Assembly (NCBI GenBank): GCA_902826145.1
Contig: CADEDT010000001.1
Location: 23,649 to 81,416, forward strand
Source of the DNA: an uncultured Caulobacteraceae bacterium
Lineage (GTDB): Bacteria; Pseudomonadota; Alphaproteobacteria; Caulobacterales; Aquidulcibacteraceae
Direction: 5' to 3'
DNA: 57,768 bases
Shown here: positions 43,980 through 51,745 of the stretch, one piece after another
Numbering within the stretch: position 1 is the stretch's first letter
Layout: every line of letters starts with the position of its first letter
Translations under genes and position numbers: made by a program
The notes under the pieces: model-generated
What the model was told of the DNA's origin: nothing
Seen by the model: the letters and a program-made list of their open reading frames with translations, nothing else
Databases searched by the model: none

Positions 43980-44295
43980 GACGAGACGCCGCGATTTCGT
44001 TGATTTTTGTGCATTTCAGCAACATGCGCGGGCGCCGCGCGTGCTGAAACCGCTGTAAATCAGCTTTTTTGCGTTGCGACTCAGGAGCGCTCATGTCAGG
44101 GAATTCGCGCGTAAGCGTCGAAAACCGCTAAAAACAGCGCTTTTTGACGTGTTTCGAGAGAGGCGCGGTCACGCTCCGTCAAGAAATGAGTGGCACTACT
44201 CGCGAGGTCGGCGCCGAGAAGGGCATCTAAAAAGCCTGATCTGACGCCGGTTCGTTGAGTAAACACACGACAACCTTTGAGAAGGGAAACACCAC
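43980..44295. other. intergenic region before the HU gene
   Basis: 316 bases without a gene. It holds two hairpin regions (44014-44070, listed separately; and an imperfect pair around 44118-44151 with CCGCT and AGCGC arms and a T-run), then the HU leader with AT-rich stretches and the ribosome site GAGAAGGGA at 44278-44286. Long leaders are common for HU-like genes. Confidence 0.6.
44014..44070 (+). terminator. compound hairpin and T-run after the SDR gene
   Basis: TTTCAGCA (44014-44021) pairs with TGCTGAAA (44042-44049), enclosing GCGCGG/CCGCGC. An alternative shorter stem GCTGA (44043-44047) / TCAGC (44060-44064) is followed directly by TTTTTT (44065-44070). The two are mutually exclusive. 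Placed 35-90 bases after the SDR stop, this is the likely end of that transcript. Confidence 0.55.
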
Positions 44296-44703
44296 ATGGC
44301 CAAGAAGGCTGCGAAGAAGAAGGCTCCGGCCAAGAAGAAGTCCGCCGTTCGTAAGAGCGCCAAGAAGGCCGCTCCGGCCCCGGCGAAGGCCGTGAAGGTC
44401 ACGGCTGTTGCCGGCAAGACCGTCACCGCCAGCGCGTTGCTGCAATCGGTCGCCGATCACCTCGGCATGAAGAAGTCGGAAGCCAAGGCGCTGACCGAAG
44501 GCTACCTCGATGTTGTGAAGGCCTACGTGCTTAAGGGCTCGAAGGTGAAGATCGGCGACATCGGCATGATCATGATCCGCGCCCGCAAGGCCCGCATGGG
44601 CCGCAACCCGCAAACGGGTGAGCCGGTGAAGATCAAGGCCTCGAAGAAGCTGGCGTTCCGTCAGTCTTCCGTGATGAAGGCCCAGGTGATGGGCGGCCGC
44701 TAA
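44296..44703 (+). CDS. HU-family DNA-binding protein with Lys/Ala-rich N-terminal tail
   Basis: 135-residue nucleoid protein. The first ~45 residues are a Lys/Ala/Pro tail (repeated KK-A/P-A) resembling eukaryotic H1-like tails. The HU fold follows: VTASALLQSVADHLGMKKSEAKAL, a dimerisation region VKIGDIGMIMIRARKARMGRNP, the DNA-binding arm RNPQTGEPVKI, and KASKKLAFRQSSVMK. Typical HU is ~90 residues. The tail should add sequence-independent DNA contacts. Strong ribosome site at 44278-44286 and a strong terminator after it suggest high expression. Confidence 0.92.
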   Translation: MAKKAAKKKAPAKKKSAVRKSAKKAAPAPAKAVKVTAVAGKTVTASALLQSVADHLGMKKSEAKALTEGYLDVVKAYVLKGSKVKIGDIGMIMIRARKARMGRNPQTGEPVKIKASKKLAFRQSSVMKAQVMGGR

Positions 44704-44757
44704 GAGCGGACGCGTCACCGACGCAAAGTAACATAACCCCATTCCGGGGTTGTCGAG

Positions 44758-44790
44758 ACGGCGGGCGTGCTACGAAGCGCCCGCCGTTTT
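44758..44790 (+). terminator. rho-independent terminator after HU
   Basis: ACGGCGGGCG (44758-44767) and CGCCCGCCGT (44778-44787) form a perfect ten-pair stem with a ten-base loop, followed by TTTT (44787-44790). A second small hairpin, AACCCC/GGGGTT, lies just before at about 44735-44751. Together they end the HU transcript 55-90 bases after its stop. Confidence 0.88.
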
Positions 44791-44872
44791 CGTTTGCGCC
44801 TGAAGCTGCGGGTTGCGCGCCGAGGGCGGGACGCTAGGGTTCGCCCAACGAGAAGTCGGGTGGGGGTTCGCC

Positions 44873-46864
44873 ATGCTTCGTAGAATTTTCGCAGCCGTCT
44901 GCGCGTTGGCTGCTGTCGTGGCCATTCCAGCATCAGCTCAAACGCAGGCGCTCACCGCGGAGATGTTTGCCCGCGACGCGAACCTATGGAGTGCGTCGCT
45001 GTCGCCAAGCGGCCAGTGGGTCGCGATGATCCAGCGCGTCGAGGGTGGAGGTGGCGAGTCCATCCTTGTCGTCGATTGGCGCACTCGCCAGGCGCAAGCC
45101 GTGCAGACGGCGCGCCGCACGCGCGGGCTTTTCCTCGATTGGGTCACCTGGAAGGGAAACGACCGGCTGCTTTTCTCGGCGTCGCAACGCGTGGATTGGG
45201 ACGGCACGCCGCAAGACACGAGCTATTCCGTCATCCGCCGCGTCTACTCGATGAACCGCGATGGCTCGGGCGTCACCCAGATGTTCGAAGGCCAGATGCG
45301 CCAGTTGCTCAATGCTGACTACGCGCCGATGCATTTGATCGACGTGTTGGAGAACGATCCCGAGAATGTGCTGTTCGGCACCTGGGGTCAGAACGGCTAC
45401 ACCGTCTATCGCGTCAATGTCGCCACCGGCCGCCCGACAGTCGTGGACGATGATTCAGGATGGGATACCGGGCGCATATTCGTCGATGGCGCCGGCAATC
45501 CCGTCATGCGAATGGATTTTCTGTCGTACGGCTCGGGCTATCGCTTCTTCCGTCGTTCACCCGACGGTGGCCGCTGGCAGTTGGCGCACGAAGTGCGCCG
45601 CTCGACAATTGCGCAGAACCGCGATTTCTCGCCGCTCTATCCTGGGCCAGGTGCGGGGCAAGTCTACGTCGCCGCACGTCCAGAGGGGCAAGAATACCAG
45701 TCGATCTATCTTTACGACACGCGCACCGGCGAACTCGGCGCGCCTATCTATTCGCATCCAAACGCGGATGCGGAAGCGGTGCGCGTCGATCCCAACGATT
45801 ATTCGCTGCTAGCGGGTTGTCATGAAGCACAGCGTTGGCAGTGCCGCGCGAGCGACCCGCGCATGCAGCGCCACTTCGATGCGATTGCCGCGTACTTCCA
45901 AGGCGCGGCGGACTTCACGTTGCAGGATGTGTCGCGCGATCGGTCGACCTGGCTGATCTGGGTCGATGGCCCCACCATTCCGCCGACCTATTACATCTAC
46001 GATCTCAACGCGGCGCAGATCACGCCGCTTGGCTCGCTCTACCCGCAGATTCCGCGCGCGCAATTGGCGCCGACGGAGGTCGTGAACTACACCGCTCGTG
46101 ACGGCACGGCGCTCTGGGGCTATCTCACGACACCGCCGGGGACCTCGGCGCCGCGCGCTCTCATCGTGATGCCGCACGGTGGCCCAGAGTCACGCGACTC
46201 TTACGGCTATAACTTCTTCGAGCAATACCTCGCCTCCCGTGGCTACGCGATCTTTCAGCCGAACTTCCGCGGCTCCGAAGGCTCCGGCCGCGCGTTCGCC
46301 AACGCTGGCCATCGTCAGTGGGGGCGTCGCATGCAAGACGACGTCACGGACGGTGTGCGCCACTTGATCCAAACCGGCGCCGCTGATCCGCAACGGATCT
46401 GCATCGTCGGCGCATCCTACGGCGGCTACGCGGCGCTGGCGGGCGGCGCGTTCACGCCGGAGCTCTATCGTTGCGTTGTCTCTGTCGCCGGCGATGCGGA
46501 TCTCGTGCAGATGCTTGACGAAGAGCGCCAAGGGCAGGGGCGTGGGTCGTCAGGCTACGCCTACTGGGTGCAGATCACCGGTGATGCAAACCGCGATCGC
46601 GACGAACTGATCGCGGTTTCACCCGCGCGCCATGCTGAGGATTTCCGGGCGCCCGTTCTGCTGATCCACGGCCGTGACGATTACATCGTTCGCGTCGAGC
46701 AATCCGAAACGATGCGTGACGCGTTGCGGCGCGCCGGCAAGACCGTTCAGTACGTCGACTTTGAAGACGAAGGTCACTATTGGGGCAATTGGGAGCCGGA
46801 GAACCGGCAACGCTTGCTGGAAGAGATCGACCGCTTCCTCGCCCAACACCTCGGCGCGCGCTAG
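44873..46864 (+). CDS. S9-family serine peptidase, secreted
   Basis: Prolyl-oligopeptidase-type peptidase of 663 residues. Signal MLRRIFAAVCALAAVVAIPASA, cut before QTQ. Residues ~30-380 form the beta-propeller (repeated W and D blades such as LFLDWVTWKGNDRLLF). The hydrolase domain has Ser515 in VGASYGGYAAL, the Asp in LLIHGRDDYIV and the His in EDEGHYWGN. Similar to dipeptidyl-peptidase/acylaminoacyl-peptidase proteins of Caulobacterales. The next gene starts four bases after the stop. Confidence 0.93.
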   Translation: MLRRIFAAVCALAAVVAIPASAQTQALTAEMFARDANLWSASLSPSGQWVAMIQRVEGGGGESILVVDWRTRQAQAVQTARRTRGLFLDWVTWKGNDRLLFSASQRVDWDGTPQDTSYSVIRRVYSMNRDGSGVTQMFEGQMRQLLNADYAPMHLIDVLENDPENVLFGTWGQNGYTVYRVNVATGRPTVVDDDSGWDTGRIFVDGAGNPVMRMDFLSYGSGYRFFRRSPDGGRWQLAHEVRRSTIAQNRDFSPLYPGPGAGQVYVAARPEGQEYQSIYLYDTRTGELGAPIYSHPNADAEAVRVDPNDYSLLAGCHEAQRWQCRASDPRMQRHFDAIAAYFQGAADFTLQDVSRDRSTWLIWVDGPTIPPTYYIYDLNAAQITPLGSLYPQIPRAQLAPTEVVNYTARDGTALWGYLTTPPGTSAPRALIVMPHGGPESRDSYGYNFFEQYLASRGYAIFQPNFRGSEGSGRAFANAGHRQWGRRMQDDVTDGVRHLIQTGAADPQRICIVGASYGGYAALAGGAFTPELYRCVVSVAGDADLVQMLDEERQGQGRGSSGYAYWVQITGDANRDRDELIAVSPARHAEDFRAPVLLIHGRDDYIVRVEQSETMRDALRRAGKTVQYVDFEDEGHYWGNWEPENRQRLLEEIDRFLAQHLGAR

Positions 46865-46868
46865 CGCA

Positions 46869-47876
46869 ATGCGTCTTTCGCTGATGACGGTCGCGATGTT
46901 GGCTTTGGTTGCTTGCGCCACGAGTCCACAACCGCCAATCGCACCTTCCTGCGAAGTGTCGGCCGAAGATCGCGAATGGATCGATGGTTCGCTTGATGCT
47001 TGGCGCTTCACGGCGCGCGAGATCACCGGCGTGAGCAACGTGCGTCCGTTCGATGCCGTGTTCTTTGACGATGATTGCGTGCTGACTAGCCGCAACGCGT
47101 TTACCGCGGAACGCACCGACGTGCTCTGGACCGCGACGCCTCACACTGGCCAAATCACGTTGCCGGATGGCCAAGCCATGCCTGCAGGCGTGACTTCTTT
47201 TGCCAGCGCCGAGGGCGCGCGCGCGTTCTTCGTCATGTCGGCGCCCAGCGTCTGGCGCGCTGCCGGCGTCAGCAACGAAGCGCTGGGCCTGGAGAAGATG
47301 ATGACGGGCGTGCTGTTGCACGAAGGTTCGCACGTTGCGCAGTTCGCAAGCTACGGCCCGCGCATCGCCGCGATCGTCGCCGCCAGCAATTTGCCGGAAG
47401 ACGACATTAACGACGACATGATCCAGCACCGCTTTGCCGAAGATCCCGAATTCGCCGCGTCGGTCGAACGCGAAACCGAGTTGCTGTTCCAGATCACAAA
47501 CACGCGCGACAACGACGACGAGGCCCGCCGTCTCGCACGAGAAGCGCGAGAGCTCATGCGCGCGCGGCATGCGCGCTGGTTCACGGGATCGGACGCATAT
47601 CTCATTGAAGCTGAAGACACTTGGCTGACGCTCGAAGGTTCAGGCCAATGGGTGGCCTACCAATGGATCGTCCATCCGAGCGGTGGCGATGCAGAAAGCG
47701 AAGCCGCGGTGGCAAACTTCGCACGCCGTGGCCGTTGGTGGTCCCAGAAGGAGGGGATAGCGCTTGCGTTCGCGGTCGATCGCCTCGCGCCCTTCGATTG
47801 GAAGCGCCACGCTTTCGGCGACGGCCAGATGACGCTCTTGCAGATGCTCGACGCAGCGCTCGCTAGCCCGGAATAG
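46869..47876 (+). CDS. lipoprotein with HExxH zinc-peptidase motif
   Basis: 335 residues. MRLSLMTVAMLALVAC ends in a lipobox at Cys16. MTGVLLHEGSHVAQF (His151-Glu152-x-x-His155) is an HExxH zincin motif in a helix after a small beta-rich domain; later Glu residues (VERETELLFQ) could supply the third ligand. No family name comes to mind. Four bases after the S9 peptidase gene, so co-transcribed; the pair may act on the same periplasmic peptides. Its stop abuts the convergent marR stop (TAGCTA). Confidence 0.72.
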   Translation: MRLSLMTVAMLALVACATSPQPPIAPSCEVSAEDREWIDGSLDAWRFTAREITGVSNVRPFDAVFFDDDCVLTSRNAFTAERTDVLWTATPHTGQITLPDGQAMPAGVTSFASAEGARAFFVMSAPSVWRAAGVSNEALGLEKMMTGVLLHEGSHVAQFASYGPRIAAIVAASNLPEDDINDDMIQHRFAEDPEFAASVERETELLFQITNTRDNDDEARRLAREARELMRARHARWFTGSDAYLIEAEDTWLTLEGSGQWVAYQWIVHPSGGDAESEAAVANFARRGRWWSQKEGIALAFAVDRLAPFDWKRHAFGDGQMTLLQMLDAALASPE

Positions 47877-48332
47877 CTAAACTACGATCATTGTCCGCGC
47901 GCGCTGGCACACGTCCGTTGCCGCATGCACCTCAGCCGCACTGAAGTGCGGCGAATAGACACCCGCCACTTCCGTGAACCGCGCCTTCATCGCCGCAAAT
48001 CGCGCGCGTCCTTTCTTGGTCACGCGCACCAGCCTGCTCTTCTTGTGCCGTGGGTTGTCGACAAACTCGACCAGCCCTTGCTCAGCCAGCCCATTCACGA
48101 TCGTCTGACAGTGCTGACGCGAGACCGGCCGCGCATTGGCCATTTGCGGCACCGTTTGCGCACCTTCCGTAACCAAAGTCCGCAGCACGCCGAACTCACC
48201 TCCAGCCTGGGCGAAGCCAGCGGTGGCCTGCGTGATCGCTTCGAGCCGGAAGTACAATTCTATGACGGCGACCGAGAGGTCGAGAATGTCGGCGCCGGTC
48301 GCGAGTTTAGCTTTTGTCACTTGACAACCCAC
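47877..48332 (-). CDS. MarR-family transcriptional regulator
   Basis: 151-residue winged-helix dimer. The N-terminal dimer helices (LSVAVIELYFRLEAITQA), recognition part TVPQMANARPVSRQHCQTIVNGLAEQGLVEFV and wing RHKKSRLVRVTKKGRARF match MarR. Start is GTG at 48332 or 48320; a Cys follows the first. It overlaps several TTGTCA repeats that are likely its own operator and is divergent from a methyltransferase gene, the usual target arrangement. Confidence 0.9.
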   Translation of the reverse strand: MGCQVTKAKLATGADILDLSVAVIELYFRLEAITQATAGFAQAGGEFGVLRTLVTEGAQTVPQMANARPVSRQHCQTIVNGLAEQGLVEFVDNPRHKKSRLVRVTKKGRARFAAMKARFTEVAGVYSPHFSAAEVHAATDVCQRARTMIVV

Positions 48333-48359
48333 TTGTCACAATTGACAGTTGAATTGTCA
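48314..48359. promoter_or_regulatory. cluster of TTGTCA/TGACA repeats, probable MarR operator
   Basis: TTGTCA occurs at 48314-48319, 48333-48338 and 48354-48359, with TGACAA at 48322-48327 and TGACAG at 48343-48348 on the facing side. The first pair forms a palindrome TTGTCA-CT-TGACAA. The whole cluster fills the divergent region between marR and the methyltransferase gene and includes TTGACA, which can serve as a -35 element, so repression of both genes is plausible. Confidence 0.65.
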
Positions 48360-48374
48360 TTCTGGGAGAGGGTC

Positions 48375-49037
48375 ATGCGCGCGTCAATGACAGCCAATGA
48401 CTCAGGCGAACGCTGCAAGGGCCTGGGCTGCATATGGGGAGACCCGAACGGCTTGCTAGGGGGCGTCGCCCTCGCGGCCATGGCGTTGAAGAACGGCGGC
48501 CAAAACAAAGCGGCGCTCGATCTGCTTGCTCCACGCCTTGGCGATAGCGTCATCGAACTCGGCTGCGGCCCCGGCATGGGTGTGCGCGCCGCTCTGAAGC
48601 GCGTAGGGCGCGATGGCTTCGTCGCCGGCGTCGATCAGTCTTCCACCGCCGCGCACTACGCCACGCACATCGCGCACCGCGCGGTGCTTGGCGGTCGCGC
48701 CGCAATCATGCGCGCTGGCGCCGCTGACCTGCCGTTCCGCGACTCGATGTTCGATCGCGCCTTCGCGGTGAACAGCTTTCAATTCTGGCCCGATCCCGCG
48801 CGTGCGCTGCGCGAGATCGCCCGTGTGCTCGCGCCAGGCGGGCGTCTCGTCATCACGCAGCGCTGCTCGCCCATCGACAGGCCAACCGATTTCGCCGGCG
48901 CTGCGGGCGGCATGGACCGCATCAGCCAAGCAACCGCGCTGCTTAAGGCGCAAGGCTGGCGCATCGTCGACGAGCGTTGCACGCCGGACGGTTCGCGTTT
49001 GCTCGCCGTCAGTGTGTTGGCCGAACGCCCGGCCTAA
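48375..49037 (+). CDS. class I SAM-dependent methyltransferase
   Basis: 220 residues. VIELGCGPGMGVRAAL is the SAM-binding motif I, GVDQSS motif II, AADLPFRDSMFDRAFAVNSFQFWPDPARALREI and RVLAPGGRLVIT later motifs, a methyltransferase-type-11 pattern. GGGAGAGGG at 48364-48372 immediately before the ATG is its ribosome site. Substrate unknown; regulated probably by the divergent MarR. Followed by a small membrane protein gene six bases on. Confidence 0.9.
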   Translation: MRASMTANDSGERCKGLGCIWGDPNGLLGGVALAAMALKNGGQNKAALDLLAPRLGDSVIELGCGPGMGVRAALKRVGRDGFVAGVDQSSTAAHYATHIAHRAVLGGRAAIMRAGAADLPFRDSMFDRAFAVNSFQFWPDPARALREIARVLAPGGRLVITQRCSPIDRPTDFAGAAGGMDRISQATALLKAQGWRIVDERCTPDGSRLLAVSVLAERPA

Positions 49038-49042
49038 GCCCA

Positions 49043-49399
49043 ATGCTGATCACGCTCGCTTGGCTGGCGCTTGTGCTCGTGCACACGCCGCCAGCGCTTG
49101 CAACGTTCTCACCTGCTCTGCGCCGCCGAATGTATGGCGTGGAGCAGGGCGGCGCTCTCGGCGTGATCCTTACTCATCGCGGCGTTCTGTTTCTCGCCGT
49201 AGCGACGATCTGCGCCTACGCCGCCTTCTTTCCGGACGGCCGCCGTGCCGCAAGCATTGTCGCGGCGATCAGTGTCGTCGGGTTCTTGCTGACCTACGCT
49301 GGCGCAAAGTTTCCCAAGGGTCCGCTTCGTTCGATTGCGCTCGCTGACGCCGTTGCGCTGGCGCCGCTGACCGCCGCGACGCTCGACGCCTGGGCCTAG
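49043..49399 (+). CDS. small integral membrane protein (118 aa)
   Basis: Four predicted helices: LAWLALVLVHTPPALAT, LTHRGVLFLAVATICAYAAF, ASIVAAISVVGFLLTYAG and ADAVALAPLTAATLDAW. No family recognised. Starts ATG 49043 after the methyltransferase stop, same transcript. Its stop overlaps the hydrolase stop by four bases. Confidence 0.75.
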   Translation: MLITLAWLALVLVHTPPALATFSPALRRRMYGVEQGGALGVILTHRGVLFLAVATICAYAAFFPDGRRAASIVAAISVVGFLLTYAGAKFPKGPLRSIALADAVALAPLTAATLDAWA

Positions 49400-50283
49400 C
49401 TACGTGCGAAAGTGGCGATGTCGGCGTTGAGTTGATCAATGTGCGTCAGCATCAAACCATGCGGCGCGTCCTCGTAGACTTTGAGTGTAGCTCCAGGAAT
49501 GAGCGCCGCCGTTGGCCGGCCGGTGAAATCAATCGGCGCCGACGCATCGCGCGCGCCGTGAATGACAAGGGTCGGCTTGTTCATCTGTGGCAGCTCGGCG
49601 CGAAAGTCCGCACCGGTGAAAGCGCGATGGCAGGCAATCACCGCCGGCAGCGAGGTGCGCATCATCATGTCGAACACCCAGTCCGCCGTCGATGCGGGCG
49701 TATCTGGTGATAGAAACAAGCGCGGTAACCCCTCGGCCAGCGCCTTCGGATAGTCGCGCATCAATTGCGCGCGCCCGTTCTCGAACACAGCAGGATCAAC
49801 ATATTGCGCGAGACCTGGCGTCGCTGCCGGCGCAAGGTAGAACAGCTTCGCAACGCGCGCGCCGCGATGGCGCGTCATGTAACGAGTGAGTTCGCCTGCC
49901 GCCATCGAGTGGCCCACTAGTGTCACGTTCTGCAGATCGAGTGCTTCAAGCACAGCGGCGAGATCGTCCGCCAGCGCGTCGAAATCGAATCCGCGTCCCG
50001 GATCGTCGGAGCGTCCGTGACCGCGGCGATCATAGGAGACGCAGCGGAAGCCTTGGTCCGCTAGCGCGATGGTCTGGTAGTTCCAGAGATCGGACGGCAG
50101 CGCCCAGCTCGCCAGAAACACGATAGGCGCACCGTCGCCTGTCTCACGATGGAAGAGGCGAACGCCGTCGCGCGTCTCCACCTCGACGCGCCGCGCACGT
50201 CGCGGCCGTTGCGCGCTGGCGGCAGGCGCTGCCGCTATGGCGCTGACAGCAGCAGCGCTCGCGAAAATTTGTCGACGGTTCAT
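49396..50283 (-). CDS. alpha/beta hydrolase (haloperoxidase-like), exported
   Basis: 295 residues. MNRRQIFASAAAVSAIAAAPAASA is a signal with twin Arg but without the full Tat motif. VSYDRRGHGRSDDP, VGHSMAAGELTRY (nucleophile Ser), VIHGARDASAP (acid) and DAPHGLMLTH (His) match non-haem chloroperoxidase/arylesterase-type hydrolases. It starts 53 bases from a perfect palindrome at 50336 that may control it. Confidence 0.9.
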   Translation of the reverse strand: MNRRQIFASAAAVSAIAAAPAASAQRPRRARRVEVETRDGVRLFHRETGDGAPIVFLASWALPSDLWNYQTIALADQGFRCVSYDRRGHGRSDDPGRGFDFDALADDLAAVLEALDLQNVTLVGHSMAAGELTRYMTRHRGARVAKLFYLAPAATPGLAQYVDPAVFENGRAQLMRDYPKALAEGLPRLFLSPDTPASTADWVFDMMMRTSLPAVIACHRAFTGADFRAELPQMNKPTLVIHGARDASAPIDFTGRPTAALIPGATLKVYEDAPHGLMLTHIDQLNADIATFARS

Positions 50284-50335
50284 CTTGGCTCTCCGAACTG
50301 TTGGAGAGACGATGCGTGGCGAAGACGGGCGAAGC

Positions 50336-50354
50336 GATTACCTCCCAGGTAATC
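50336..50354. promoter_or_regulatory. perfect palindrome between divergent hydrolase and lipoprotein genes
   Basis: GATTACCT (50336-50343), CCC, AGGTAATC (50347-50354): eight-pair perfect arms with a three-base centre, in the 102-base divergent region. The arm content is unusually AT-rich for this DNA. It looks like a dimeric repressor operator, but no regulator gene is adjacent. Confidence 0.65.
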
Positions 50355-50385
50355 GAGGCACCGCGCGCCGCAGGCTGGGGACACA

Positions 50386-50772
50386 ATGACACGCACGTTT
50401 GGTCTGCTGGTGGTGTCGTTGGCGCTCAGCGCTTGCGCCACGCTGTCGACGGCGCCCGAAGCCGCGAACCCGAAAGTGCGTGAGCTCTGCTACGTGCAGC
50501 GCGAGCCGCAATGGGTTCAGGTCGCGCCTCCCGACAACGCGCAAGCTTATCGCGACGCTTGGGCGCAAGCGGCGGAGGGCCGTGCCTACAGCGCCCCGCG
50601 CTGGCCTGAGGATGAGTTCTGGTTCCGCAACGCGGAAGGCGTGACCAAACTCTGCACCGGCAACCCCTTCTATCGCGAGGAGCGTTGCGGCGCGGGCACA
50701 ACCGTCAATTTCACCGAGACCGCCAGCGGCCTTGTCGCGTCGGGCTACGAAGAGCCGATCTGTCTCACTTAA
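50386..50772 (+). CDS. hypothetical lipoprotein (128 aa)
   Basis: MTRTFGLLVVSLALSAC gives lipobox Cys17. The mature part is Trp/Tyr-rich with cysteines in ELCYVQ, KLCTGN, ERCGAG and PICLT, spaced as for two disulfides. No domain recognised. Divergent from the hydrolase gene and possibly under the same palindrome. The stop overlaps that of the DMT gene (TTAA). Confidence 0.75.
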   Translation: MTRTFGLLVVSLALSACATLSTAPEAANPKVRELCYVQREPQWVQVAPPDNAQAYRDAWAQAAEGRAYSAPRWPEDEFWFRNAEGVTKLCTGNPFYREERCGAGTTVNFTETASGLVASGYEEPICLT

Positions 50773-51248
50773 GCGTGCGGCTTAGCGCTGTTCGCGGCAA
50801 TCTGCGCTATCGCGATGCCCGTCGCCATGATCACCAGTCCAGCGCCGCGCAGCAAATCAATCGGCTTATGCGGCGCGCCGAAGAGGCCGAAGTGGTCGAT
50901 CGCAGCTGACGAGATGATCTGCCCAGCCAGCACGAACATCACCGCGTTGCCGATGCCGAAGCGTGGCCCGACCCATGTGATCGAGAGCAAGTAGAACGCA
51001 AACCCGACGCCCGCGAGCAATTGCAGCGGCTTCGCCTGCTTCAACGCATCCCACGACACGTTCATGCTTCCCGTCAGCAGCGTGAACGCAAGCACCAGTG
51101 CAAACGCACCGGCGGAAACAATCGCCGCTGCCGCCCACGGATTGTCGAGCGTGCGGCCGAGCCCGCCGGAGAGCGCCGCCATGATCGGAATGAGAATGCC
51201 GCCTACAGTTGAAAGCGCGATGTAGAACGCGAGATTCTGCGCAGTCAT
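50769..51248 (-). CDS. DMT-family transporter, DUF606/YdcZ type
   Basis: 159 residues with five helices, half the size of EamA proteins: LAFYIALSTVGGILIPIMAALSGGLGRTL, WAAAAIVSAGAFALVLAF, a third around LLAGVGFAFYLLSITWVGPRFGIGNAVMF, and GQIISSAAIDHFGLFG with the conserved acidic residue. DUF606 proteins act as dimers. Substrate unknown. Its start overlaps the tautomerase stop by four bases. Confidence 0.87.
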   Translation of the reverse strand: MTAQNLAFYIALSTVGGILIPIMAALSGGLGRTLDNPWAAAAIVSAGAFALVLAFTLLTGSMNVSWDALKQAKPLQLLAGVGFAFYLLSITWVGPRFGIGNAVMFVLAGQIISSAAIDHFGLFGAPHKPIDLLRGAGLVIMATGIAIAQIAANSAKPHA

Positions 51249-51451
51249 CGCGGCGCCTTGGCGTTTCGCGCCGTCACCGTCTCGCCCCCGACACCCCAAT
51301 TGTCGGTCTCGACCTCATCGATCACGACCACCGTCGTCGCTGGGTTCTTGTTCAGCACACGCTGCAGCAACTCCGTCGCGCCCTTGATCAGCTCGGCCTT
51401 CTGCTCCGCCGTCGCGCCGGTCTTGGTGATCTTGATGCTGACGTACGGCAT
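51245..51451 (-). CDS. 4-oxalocrotonate tautomerase family protein
   Basis: 68-residue tautomerase with the catalytic Pro2 after Met removal (MPYVSIKITK), TAEQKAELIKGATELL, and VVIDEVETDNWGVGGETV, matching the small 4-OT group. Members isomerise enol/keto acids. It is one base after the DUF2277 stop and overlaps the DMT gene, so part of the five-gene operon. Confidence 0.92.
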   Translation of the reverse strand: MPYVSIKITKTGATAEQKAELIKGATELLQRVLNKNPATTVVVIDEVETDNWGVGGETVTARNAKAPR

Positions 51452-51452
51452 C

Positions 51453-51734
51453 TCAAGCCTCCGCCGACTTGCCGAAGCGCTCAGCCGAACGCGCTTTAGC
51501 CTTTGCTGCTTCAATCTCGCGATCCTTCGGCTCTGCTGTGGTCTCCAGCGAGTCGATCAACTTCCGCGCCGCGGCGAACACTTCGTCGACCGCGCCGTTG
51601 AACGCATCTTCATTGGCCTTCGATGGCGAATTGTAGCCGGAGAGCTTGCGGACGAACTGCAAGGAGGCGTCACGCACCTCCTTGTCCGTCGCCGGCGGAT
51701 CGAAATTGAACAGCGTCTTGATGTTTCGGCACAT
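51453..51734 (-). CDS. DUF2277 family protein
   Basis: 93 residues. MCRNIKTLFNFDPPATDKEV and LQFVRKLSGYNSPSKANE are the invariant family blocks; DREIEAAKAKARSAERFG ends it. DUF2277 is a small cytosolic helical family without assigned function. The ATG at 51734 coincides with the conserved start. In operon with AKR upstream and tautomerase downstream. Confidence 0.92.
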   Translation of the reverse strand: MCRNIKTLFNFDPPATDKEVRDASLQFVRKLSGYNSPSKANEDAFNGAVDEVFAAARKLIDSLETTAEPKDREIEAAKAKARSAERFGKSAEA

Positions 51735-51745
51735 GACGTTTGGCC

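Noticed and set aside
46575..47570. Minus-strand frame opposite the S9 peptidase end and the HExxH lipoprotein
   Set aside because: Crosses two real genes on the other strand; no domain signature.
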